A stretch of 64,000 nt of DNA from an uncultured Bacteroidales bacterium (GTDB lineage: Bacteria > Bacteroidota > Bacteroidia > Bacteroidales > P3): contig CAJUFX010000005.1 in NCBI GenBank assembly GCA_910586395.1, positions 34,454 through 98,453 on the forward strand, read 5' to 3'. The stretch's first letter is position 1, and the number at the start of each line of letters is the position of its first letter. Of this stretch, positions 50,400 through 57,958 are shown in pieces. The notes under the pieces were generated by a model. The model was not told the origin of the DNA, did no database searches, and saw only the letters and a program-made list of their open reading frames with translations. A program made the translations under genes and the position numbers.

Positions 50400-53261
50400 A
50401 TGAAAAAAACACTTGTATTATTTCTTCTGGCAATGGTAAGCGGTTGGGCGATGGCGCAACGCATTACCTACATGGAGGAAGGTTTTCTTCAAGAAAACCC
50501 TTTCTTTCATACCGATATGTGGGATATGTCGGATCAGGCCGCCTATGCGTCCCTGTATTTTACCAATTCCAAGTCGGCCGGCGGCGAAGCGGCGCCGGAG
50601 GCACTGTGGGGCTATTACCCCGATGCCGGTCTGGCCACGCAGATAGAGGGCACGTTCCGTTTGACCTCCAAACCTTTCGCGATGCAGTCGGGGGCGAAAA
50701 ACTACGTGTCGGTCAAATATGCGTACGAGGCCAGCAATACGACGGCGGTCAACATCCGTAAATTCGGGCTGGCGGTCCGCGAAGGGGACGGCGATTGGCG
50801 GATTTGCTCCGAAATCGCTTCCTTCCCCAAGACGAAAAGCGGCCTGTTGATAGCGGAGTTGCCGGCGGATATGGCCGGCGCGTCCGATGTCCAGATGAGT
50901 CTGTACTATACGACGCCCAAGGACGGCACGTATTATTTCCTCTATTTCGACGACATCGCGTTCTACGGTTATCCGGACGATTATTACGCGTTGTCCTACG
51001 CTTTCGACGGCAATACGTACACAATCAACGGCAAGTTGAATCTGAACCTCATATTGACCAATACCGGCAACCGGATGGATTCCTGCGAAGTAAGTTATAC
51101 GCTCGACGGCGGGGCCGTCAAGAGCTTCAAGGCATCGTTCGGCAGCAAAGGCCTGTATCCGGGAGAAACGAATGTGAAAAGGGCTTTCACGCCGGAAGGT
51201 TGGGCGGAAGCCGGTTACGGCAAACATACGGTGGAATTTTGGCTTTCCAATGTGAACGGTGTGGCCGTGGCGGATGACAAGATTGAGAAATATACGAAGT
51301 ATTTGTCCAAGATCGACACGGCCGATCCGTCGGTCAAGACGTTCCCGTTCCGTCCGTTGGTGGAACATTTTACGAGTTCCACCTGCGGTCCCTGCGCCGG
51401 CATCAACACCGAGTTGAATCCGCTTTACGCCACGCTTGAGGATGATATGACGCTGGTCAAATACCAGATGAACTGGCCGGGTAGCGGCGACCCTTATTAT
51501 ACGGCCGAAGGCGGTGCCCGTCGCGATAATTATGCCATTAACAGCGTACCTTCCGTCCGGTTGAACGGAAGCGAATATACGTTGACCAATTTGAATTCTT
51601 ACCGTGCCGCGATCATGAAACAGGCCGGCAAATCCGGTTATTTCGGCCTGACGCTCGACACCGTGGCCATCGATGCGGAGCAGAAAATCCACGTCACGGT
51701 CAAAGTGGAAGCCGTGGGCGGTCAGGACCGGGCGATTCTGCATACGGTGGTTCTGGAAGGCACGACGCATAAAAACGCCTCCTCCAACGGCGAAAAGGCA
51801 TTTCATAATGTGATGATGAAAATGTTGCCGGATGCCGCCGGCATGTCGGTCAGCCTGAAACCGGATACGGTTTACACGTTCTCGTACGTTTACGATATGA
51901 CGCAGACCCATATGGAGGAATTCAACGACTTGCAGGTGGCTTGTTTTCTCCAGACGGAAAAAGGCGAGATCCTGCAATCGGCCATGGGAAGCGTAACGGG
52001 CTACAGCCAGGAACCCGGTGCCATCGTGAGTGTGGATTATATGCCCGCCTATATCTGTGCCGAAGAGATTCCGGCCGGCCTCATGCTGACGAGTACAGGC
52101 GGCTCGAAAGTGACTTCGGTGGAAGTGTCGGGCAAGGTGGGACGTGCCGGTACGCCGGTTACGAAGGAATTTGCCGTGGATATGACCTGGGGGCAGAGCG
52201 CTTATGTGGTATTCCCCGATTTGAAAGCGGGTGCCGAAGCCAAAGCCTCCGACACGGTGTTCTTTACGATAACGAAAGTAAACGGTACCGCGTATGCGGG
52301 TCGGGAAATAGGGCAGGCGATTGCCATCCGGCCGTCGGATAATGCGTTCAAACCGCTATTGGAAGGCTTTACGAGCGCCAGTGAGAACGGTAGCGTGGCT
52401 TTGAACCAATATTTGGACGCTCTCGATGCCGAAACCGCCAACGTTGTCAAATTCCCGATGGCGGGCGACCGCTATACGCGTGCGTTCTATACGCGTTATG
52501 CCGAGAAGATCGGGATTTCCGGCGCTCCCGGCCTGACGTTGAACGGTCGTCCGGTCGCCTTGGCGGAAAGCGGGGCGCCCGCGGATGCGGAATATCTGAC
52601 GGCGCTCCTCGAAAAGACGCGTAAAAACAACAGTATCTTTACGATTACGCCTCAGGGCGATATAACGGTAGGTCAGAGCAGTGCGACCGGCGTATCGGGA
52701 ACGTTCGACTTTGAAGGTCTCGTGGACGGCACGTACCGTCTGTACATGGTCGTGGTGGAAAGCGAGACCAAGCTCAATACGGGTACCAACGGCGAAACAG
52801 AATTCAAACGTACGGTACAGGCGCTGTTCCCCGATGAGAACGGCAACGCCTTGAGCATCCGTCAGGGTAAGGGTATGTTCCCGCTGAACCGCAGTATCTC
52901 CGCTTCCAAAGTGGAGAACTACAACAACCTGAGTTTAGTCGTTATCGTCAAGAGCGCGGACTTGAAAGAGGTTTTGCAGACGGCCGAGTTCCCGATTGTG
53001 AATAAAGTGCCGAACGAAGGCGCGGCGGCTTACGAGACTTTGGACGTTTATCCGAATCCGGCTTCGGAATACGTTTATCTCAAAGGGTTGGAAGACGCGG
53101 CGATCGACGTGATCGACATGAACGGCGTGAAAGTCTTCGGACGCGATGGCGTGAGCGGCGATTATACGTTGGATGTACAGGGTTATACGCCGGGCGTTTA
53201 CGTTTTGAAAGTACGTGAAGCCGGCAAGGAATCCGTGGCCCGTATCAGTGTTGTGAAATAA
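50400..53261 (+). CDS. Double Omp28-like protein with T9SS sorting domain (3)
   Basis: Exported protein of 953 aa. ATG 50400 gives signal peptide MKKTLVLFLLAMVSGWAMAQ; earlier in-frame starts add a non-signal stretch. The first 560 residues follow the paralogues: YMEEGFLQENPFF, beta-sandwich, CARDB-like linker, then VEHFTSSTCGPCAGIN with Cys329/Cys332. A second, shorter thioredoxin-like copy begins near residue 650 (PLLEGFTSASENGSVALNQYLDAL), aligned with the first but lacking both cysteines. The T9SS domain is VYPNPASEYVYLKGLEDAAIDVIDMNG. The protein thus carries one CxxC-bearing and one cysteine-free copy. Own promoter and terminator. Confidence 0.88.
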   Translation: MKKTLVLFLLAMVSGWAMAQRITYMEEGFLQENPFFHTDMWDMSDQAAYASLYFTNSKSAGGEAAPEALWGYYPDAGLATQIEGTFRLTSKPFAMQSGAKNYVSVKYAYEASNTTAVNIRKFGLAVREGDGDWRICSEIASFPKTKSGLLIAELPADMAGASDVQMSLYYTTPKDGTYYFLYFDDIAFYGYPDDYYALSYAFDGNTYTINGKLNLNLILTNTGNRMDSCEVSYTLDGGAVKSFKASFGSKGLYPGETNVKRAFTPEGWAEAGYGKHTVEFWLSNVNGVAVADDKIEKYTKYLSKIDTADPSVKTFPFRPLVEHFTSSTCGPCAGINTELNPLYATLEDDMTLVKYQMNWPGSGDPYYTAEGGARRDNYAINSVPSVRLNGSEYTLTNLNSYRAAIMKQAGKSGYFGLTLDTVAIDAEQKIHVTVKVEAVGGQDRAILHTVVLEGTTHKNASSNGEKAFHNVMMKMLPDAAGMSVSLKPDTVYTFSYVYDMTQTHMEEFNDLQVACFLQTEKGEILQSAMGSVTGYSQEPGAIVSVDYMPAYICAEEIPAGLMLTSTGGSKVTSVEVSGKVGRAGTPVTKEFAVDMTWGQSAYVVFPDLKAGAEAKASDTVFFTITKVNGTAYAGREIGQAIAIRPSDNAFKPLLEGFTSASENGSVALNQYLDALDAETANVVKFPMAGDRYTRAFYTRYAEKIGISGAPGLTLNGRPVALAESGAPADAEYLTALLEKTRKNNSIFTITPQGDITVGQSSATGVSGTFDFEGLVDGTYRLYMVVVESETKLNTGTNGETEFKRTVQALFPDENGNALSIRQGKGMFPLNRSISASKVENYNNLSLVVIVKSADLKEVLQTAEFPIVNKVPNEGAAAYETLDVYPNPASEYVYLKGLEDAAIDVIDMNGVKVFGRDGVSGDYTLDVQGYTPGVYVLKVREAGKESVARISVVK

Positions 53262-53276
53262 CCGTGAATGAAACGA

Positions 53277-53317
53277 AACGACGCCCTTCCCGTAAGCGGA
53301 GGGGCGTTGTTTTTAAA
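53277..53317 (+). terminator. Terminator after the double Omp28-like gene
   Basis: AACGACGCCCTTCC (53277-53290) pairs with GGAGGGGCGTTGTT (53298-53311) apart from two weaker positions, followed by T residues. It lies 16 nt past the stop. Confidence 0.75.
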
Positions 53318-53328
53318 TAAAAAGTAAA

Positions 53329-53835
53329 ATGAAAAAAGTTTTGTTGGCTTTGGTGCTCCTGTTTGGGGTGCAGAGCGCGTTTTCGCAGGGTTTACCTTCG
53401 GTAAAAATCAAGGACATCAAAGGTCGTGACGTCAATACGGCCGATTTGAACAACGGCGGCAAGCCCATGATCGTGAACTTTTGGGCGACCTGGTGCAAGC
53501 CCTGCCTTAAAGAAATGTCGGCGATTGCCGATGCCTATGCCGATTGGGTGGACGAAACCGGCGTCAAGATGGTGGCCGTTTCGATCGACGACTCGCGTTC
53601 TTCCGTCAAGGTAAAGGCCATGGCCGATGCCCAGGCTTGGGAATGGGATGTCCTGCTTGATGAAAACGGCGATTTCAAACGCGCCATGAACGTGGCCAAT
53701 CCGCCGCATGTGTTCGTATTGGACGGCAACGGCAAGGTGGTGTTCCAACACAACGGCTACAGCGACGGCAGCGAGGAGGAACTCATAGAGATTGTCCGCA
53801 AACTCAATGCGGGCGAAGAGATCCGTCCCCAATGA
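53329..53835 (+). CDS. TlpA-family periplasmic thioredoxin
   Basis: Exported thioredoxin of 168 aa with signal peptide MKKVLLALVLLFGVQSAFSQ. The core shows FWATWCKPCLKEMSAIADAYADW with the WCxxC redox pair, the cis-proline region NPPHVFVLDGNGKVV and a family-typical insert near VSIDDSRSSVKVKAMA. It would act as a thiol reductant or oxidant in the periplasm. It precedes a DUF6029 barrel gene and an Omp28 lipoprotein with CxxC on the same strand, and follows three CxxC T9SS proteins, which suggests these exported proteins as partners (inference). Confidence 0.92.
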   Translation: MKKVLLALVLLFGVQSAFSQGLPSVKIKDIKGRDVNTADLNNGGKPMIVNFWATWCKPCLKEMSAIADAYADWVDETGVKMVAVSIDDSRSSVKVKAMADAQAWEWDVLLDENGDFKRAMNVANPPHVFVLDGNGKVVFQHNGYSDGSEEELIEIVRKLNAGEEIRPQ

Positions 53836-53904
53836 ACGTTGTATAACCTCATGCATTTGAAGAAAAAGAAAGCATCCGATACTACCAAACCGTAAGAAAA
53901 GACA

Positions 53905-55599
53905 ATGAAAAAGACGATAAGCGCCATGCTGGCGTTGTTGGTGACGGCAGTCGGCATGGCCTACGGGCAGTCCAAGTTCGAAGAGGTCATGAGCCGCGGT
54001 TCGTTGTCCGGCAATATCCAGATAGACGCGCAGATCTACCAGAAAGACTCGGCCATCGGCGCGCAGGACGTGCCGGAGAAGTTCAGGAGCAACAGTTATG
54101 CCTATTTGCAGTACACGAACGGCCGTTTCTCGATGGGGGCGCGCTTCGAAGGTTATTTCAAGCCGATGTTAGGTTATGAAGCCGCTTACGACGGCGCGGG
54201 CATCCCTTATTATTTCGCGCGTTTTTCCGGCAACATGATCGACGTGACGGTCGGTAATTTCTACGAGCAGTTCGGTTCGGGCATGTTGTTGCGCGCTTAC
54301 CAAGACTGGAACCTCGGTCTGGACAATTCCATTTTCGGCGCGCGGGCCGTCGTGACGCCTACGGAGGGTATCACGATCAAGGGCATCGTGGGGACGCAGC
54401 GGCATTTCTGGGACAGGCAGGGCTTGATTCGCGGTATAGACGCCGACTTGTCGTTCAACGACTTCATCAAGCCCATGCGCGATTGGGAAACGCGTATCCG
54501 CATCGGCGGTAGTTTTGTCTCCAAGTATCAGGATGTGCAGGATATTACGGTAGCGGTGCCGAACGAAGACGGTTTGGTTTACAATTACAGTCTGAATCTT
54601 CCGAAAAACGTCGGTTCGGCGGCCGGCCGTCTGAGTTTGGAAAGCCACGGTTTCACGTTCAGCGGCGAATATGCGTGGAAGGCCAACGACCCGACGGCCG
54701 AAAACGGCTATATCTACAAGAACGGCCAGGCCTTGTTGCTGAATGCGGGCTACTCGATGCGCGGCTTCGGCATCCTGTTGTCGGCCAAGAGTGTCGATAA
54801 CATGGGCTTCCGTTCCGACCGAAGCGAGACCGGCAATTACGGCATGGTCAATTATATGCCGGCCCTGACGCGCCAGCATACGTACAGCGTCGCCTCGTTT
54901 TATCCGTATGCGTGCCAACCCAACGGCGAGGTGGGTTTCCAGGCCGACATTTTCTATAAAATCAAGCGCGGTACGGCTTTGGGCGGCAAGTACGGCACCG
55001 ATATCAAGGTCAACGCCTCGGTGGCCACGGCCCTGAATGAAAAGCCCGTGGGTGATGCGGCTTTGCATGAGCCGGGCACGCAGGGTTACAAGGCCGGTCT
55101 GTTCGCGGTGAGCGATTCCATTTATTTCGTAGATGCCAATATCGAAATCGCGCATAAGTTCAACAAGCATTTCAAGGCCACGTTGATGTATATGTACCAG
55201 CAGTACAACAAAGCCGTCGTGGAAGGCCACGGCGATTTCGTCAAAGCGCATATCGTGGTCGGCGACTTTACGTATATGTTCTTGAAAAAACACGCCCTGC
55301 GTCTGGAAGTGCAGTATATGAACACCAAGCAGGACGACGGTGACTGGTTGATGGGTACGTTGGAATACACGTTCGCGCCCCAGTGGTTCCTGTCGGTTTC
55401 CGACCTTTGGAATGTCGGCAATCCCGATCCGGCCAAGCGTTTGCACTATTACTATGTGTCGGCGGCCTATGTGCACGATGCGTTGCGTATCGCGCTTTCC
55501 TACGGTCGTATCCGTCAAGGTATCATGTGCGCGGGCGGTGTCTGCCGCGAATTGCCGGCCTCCAACGGTTTGATGTTGAGTATTACCTCTACTTTCTAA
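53905..55599 (+). CDS. DUF6029-family outer-membrane barrel protein
   Basis: Outer-membrane protein of 564 aa. The signal peptide is MKKTISAMLALLVTAVGMAYGQ. The rest is a porin-like set of amphipathic strands with short turns (YAYLQYTNGRFSMGARFEGYFKP, YFARFSGNMIDVTVGNFYEQFGSGMLLRAY, LEVQYMNTKQDDGDWLMGTLEYTFAPQWFLSVSDLWN) and an aromatic last residue (ITSTF), matching the Bacteroidota family DUF6029. No function is established. It sits 69 bp after the TlpA gene and 18 bp before the Omp28 lipoprotein gene; this trio looks like one operon. Confidence 0.82.
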   Translation: MKKTISAMLALLVTAVGMAYGQSKFEEVMSRGSLSGNIQIDAQIYQKDSAIGAQDVPEKFRSNSYAYLQYTNGRFSMGARFEGYFKPMLGYEAAYDGAGIPYYFARFSGNMIDVTVGNFYEQFGSGMLLRAYQDWNLGLDNSIFGARAVVTPTEGITIKGIVGTQRHFWDRQGLIRGIDADLSFNDFIKPMRDWETRIRIGGSFVSKYQDVQDITVAVPNEDGLVYNYSLNLPKNVGSAAGRLSLESHGFTFSGEYAWKANDPTAENGYIYKNGQALLLNAGYSMRGFGILLSAKSVDNMGFRSDRSETGNYGMVNYMPALTRQHTYSVASFYPYACQPNGEVGFQADIFYKIKRGTALGGKYGTDIKVNASVATALNEKPVGDAALHEPGTQGYKAGLFAVSDSIYFVDANIEIAHKFNKHFKATLMYMYQQYNKAVVEGHGDFVKAHIVVGDFTYMFLKKHALRLEVQYMNTKQDDGDWLMGTLEYTFAPQWFLSVSDLWNVGNPDPAKRLHYYYVSAAYVHDALRIALSYGRIRQGIMCAGGVCRELPASNGLMLSITSTF

Positions 55600-55617
55600 G
55601 CATAAAAACAGATAGAG

Positions 55618-56451
55618 ATGAAAACGAAGATATGGGCATTGATGATGTTGCTGTCCGGGTTCGGCGCATGGGTTTGGACGGCCTGTGACAAGATTCCGGA
55701 AAACGAAACGCGGACGGAACTCCCGTTCTCGTTGCCTGATTGGCATGGAAAGTATGTCGTGCTTGAAGATTTTACGGGCGTGCGTTGTGTGAATTGCCCG
55801 GCGGCGGCTTTGGTGGCGCGTTCCATCAAGTCGCTGATGCAGGACAGTGTCATTTTGATAGAACTGCATCCGGAAAAACCGGCGTCATTGACGCGTCCGC
55901 ATAGCGGCGACCCCGATTTGCGGAGTGCCGCGGCTCAAAGTTATTCGGACTATTGGCAGGTTCCCGGTTTGCCGCGCGGTATGATAAACCGCCGGCAGGC
56001 ACCCGGTCAGCTTTTGACCGAAGGCACGTGGTTGGGAACCGCGGTGTCCGTTTTCGGCGAAGAACCGGTCTGTACGGTCAGCGTGACGGCTTCGTTGGCG
56101 GATTCTACGGTGACAGCGCAGATACAGGGCGAGTTTACACAAGATTATGCTGAGGCCGGTGACATTCATGTTATCACGATGTTGTTGGAGGATGGTTTTG
56201 TCGTGAAACAGTCCATCAACGGGGGCGAAGATCCGGCTTTCAACCGCAACCATGTGTTGCGTGCGACGTTCGGCAGCGAATGGGGAGCCAAGGTGCTGGA
56301 TGCCAAACCGTCTTCCGGCAAGGAATTCACGCTGTCTCCCTCCCTCAAACTCGATGCGGCTTGGAAGTCCGATGAACTTTCGGTCGTGGTATTGGTAACC
56401 AATGCCGATACGCGTGAGATTTTGAACGCGGCGCAAGTACATTTGAATTAA
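55618..56451 (+). CDS. Omp28-related outer-membrane lipoprotein
   Basis: Probable lipoprotein of 277 aa: the signal ends WTAC, with Cys23 as lipidation site. A thioredoxin-like Omp28 domain follows: GKYVVLEDFTGVRCVNCPAAALVA with Cys57/Cys60, then LIELHPEKPASLTRP, YWQVPGLPRGMINRR with a cis-Pro-like position, and a beta-sandwich C-terminal half (VTASLADSTVTAQIQGEF ... HVLRATFG). Omp28 is named from a Porphyromonas gingivalis surface protein. It directly follows the DUF6029 gene. It has no T9SS domain, unlike the larger paralogues upstream, so it would be a lipid-anchored form of the same fold. Confidence 0.88.
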   Translation: MKTKIWALMMLLSGFGAWVWTACDKIPENETRTELPFSLPDWHGKYVVLEDFTGVRCVNCPAAALVARSIKSLMQDSVILIELHPEKPASLTRPHSGDPDLRSAAAQSYSDYWQVPGLPRGMINRRQAPGQLLTEGTWLGTAVSVFGEEPVCTVSVTASLADSTVTAQIQGEFTQDYAEAGDIHVITMLLEDGFVVKQSINGGEDPAFNRNHVLRATFGSEWGAKVLDAKPSSGKEFTLSPSLKLDAAWKSDELSVVVLVTNADTREILNAAQVHLN

Positions 56452-56473
56452 AAACATCAAAAATATCAAGACC

Positions 56474-57607
56474 ATGAAAAAAATATTGTTGGGTGGCCTG
56501 TTGGCTTTGGGAGCCGGTTTCGGATTGCAGGCCCAGACCATAGACGTTTATGTAGATGGCGTGAAAGCGTCTGAAGGCGATACACTGACCGTCAGTCGCG
56601 CCACAACGGAAGATGGCATGTTGAAAGCCTATACGATTTTCAAGAATGTCAGCCAGGAAGCGCTGACGCTGACTGGAAAAAAGACGGCTTCGCTACCCGA
56701 AGATACCGAAGATGGCTGGTGTATCTGGGGCGAATGCAAGACGTTGAATGACATTGTCGCCGATTTTCCGCTGGAGCCCGGCAAAATGTACATGGGCGGT
56801 ACGGAATATTTTGATTTCACGCCGTTCGGTTATGAGGGTAAAGACGTATATGTTACCTATACGTTCTCAACTAAGGAGCATCCGGATCAGACGCTGACGT
56901 TTACGTTGCAATGGGTTTTGGGGAAAGGTCCCGAAAAACCGATTACGGTGACCGTGGACGGTCAGGAAGTGTCGAATGGTCAGTTTTTGACGCTGGAGCG
57001 GAAGACGGAAGAGGAAAAAATGTTGCATGTCGATATGACGTTCGAAAATCCGGGTACGGAGACGGTAACCGTTAAGGGTGCCAAGAAGGCCTTCTTGGCC
57101 GACGGTACGGAGGATGCGTGGTGCATGTTCGGTTCGTGCTGGATGCAGGACGTATTTACAGGGCAATGGGCTATGGAACCCGGTAAAATCGAAGAATCGT
57201 CGAAGGAGAATCCGATATATCTTGAATATTCGCCGTTCGGTTATGTCGGTAATGAAAGCGTCATCTATTATACCTTTTCGACGGTGGAAGACGAGTTCAA
57301 TTCTGTCTATTTCGCCGTGCGTTGGATAACGACCGGCGGTGTGGCCAACGAAAATGCGGCCGACCTCTTGAAGACGGCGGTTTACCCGAATCCGGCCGTT
57401 GAGACGGCGCGTTTGAGCTGGGAAGCCGTGGAAGGCGCCGTGGTGCTGAATGTACGCAGCGTAAGCGGTCAGTTGCTGTACAGCCGCAGTGTGGAAGGCA
57501 TGACCGAAGCCGAAATCAATGTGGCGAACTTTACGCCCGGCATGTATTTCTACACGTTGGAACGTCAGGGCGAACGTTTGGGTAGCGGTAAACTCCTTGT
57601 CCGTTAA
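56474..57607 (+). CDS. T9SS-exported protein with an internally duplicated domain
   Basis: Exported protein of 377 aa with signal peptide MKKILLGGLLALGAGFGLQAQ. Two similar domains of about 130 residues follow each other. Each has a TEDGWCIWGECK or TEDAWCMFGSCW motif with a Cys pair five residues apart, then LEPGKM/MEPGKI and a DFTPFGYEGKDVYVTYTFST or EYSPFGYVGNESVIYYTFST strand block. The C-terminus is a T9SS type A domain (VYPNPAVETARLSWEAVEG ... GMYFYTLERQG). The paired cysteines probably form a disulfide in each copy, which fits the thiol-handling neighbours. No function can be named. Confidence 0.85.
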   Translation: MKKILLGGLLALGAGFGLQAQTIDVYVDGVKASEGDTLTVSRATTEDGMLKAYTIFKNVSQEALTLTGKKTASLPEDTEDGWCIWGECKTLNDIVADFPLEPGKMYMGGTEYFDFTPFGYEGKDVYVTYTFSTKEHPDQTLTFTLQWVLGKGPEKPITVTVDGQEVSNGQFLTLERKTEEEKMLHVDMTFENPGTETVTVKGAKKAFLADGTEDAWCMFGSCWMQDVFTGQWAMEPGKIEESSKENPIYLEYSPFGYVGNESVIYYTFSTVEDEFNSVYFAVRWITTGGVANENAADLLKTAVYPNPAVETARLSWEAVEGAVVLNVRSVSGQLLYSRSVEGMTEAEINVANFTPGMYFYTLERQGERLGSGKLLVR

Positions 57608-57645
57608 GGAATAGCGGATAAAATTCTTGAAAATGCGCTTGGCGT

Positions 57646-57676
57646 TTTGAGAATTTTATAAAAAGATGTATCTTTG
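57646..57676 (+). promoter_or_regulatory. Predicted promoter of the tRNA-Pro/tRNA-Thr unit
   Basis: TTGA (57647-57650), 18-nt gap, TATCTTTG (57669-57676), giving a start about 55 nt before tRNA-Pro. Confidence 0.65.
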
Positions 57677-57737
57677 CAACCCTTTTGGTAGGTAAACGTC
57701 TTTCGGGCGTTTGGTGCCGAAAGGGTGCAAAGGGATC

Positions 57738-57810
57738 GAGATGTAGCGCAGTTGGTAGCGCGCAACGTTCGGGACGTTGAGGTCGCAAGTTCGAATCTTG
57801 TCATCTCGAC
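57738..57810 (+). tRNA. tRNA-Pro (anticodon CGG)
   Basis: Cloverleaf with acceptor CGAGATG/CATCTCG and discriminator A, D arm TAGCGCAGTTGGTAGCGCG, anticodon stem CAACG/CGTTG with loop TTCGGGA (anticodon CGG) and T arm GCAAGTTCGAATCTTGT. CCA is not encoded. It is followed 13 nt later by tRNA-Thr. Confidence 0.95.
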
Positions 57811-57823
57811 TTAGATCCAAAAG

Positions 57824-57895
57824 CCTCTTTAGCTCAGCGGTAGAGCAGCTCACTCGTAATGAGCAGGTCGTGAGTTCGAATCTCATGAGAGGCTC
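57824..57895 (+). tRNA. tRNA-Thr (anticodon CGT)
   Basis: Cloverleaf with acceptor GCCTCTT/GAGAGGC (one G-U pair) and discriminator T, D arm TAGCTCAGCGGTAGAGCA, anticodon stem GCTCA/TGAGC with loop CTCGTAA (anticodon CGT) and T arm GTGAGTTCGAATCTCAT. CCA is not encoded. A terminator follows at 57909-57945. Confidence 0.95.
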
Positions 57896-57908
57896 TCTTT
57901 CAAAACAG

Positions 57909-57945
57909 AATCCGGTCGGTTATTCGGCCGGATTTTTTTGTTTTA
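57909..57945 (+). terminator. Terminator of the tRNA-Pro/tRNA-Thr unit
   Basis: AATCCGGTCG (57909-57918) pairs with CGGCCGGATT (57925-57934) with one G-U pair, followed by TTTTT. It overlaps the spacer before the FG-GAP gene, whose ATG is at 57959. Confidence 0.82.
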
Positions 57946-57958
57946 TCGGCGTAAACGG

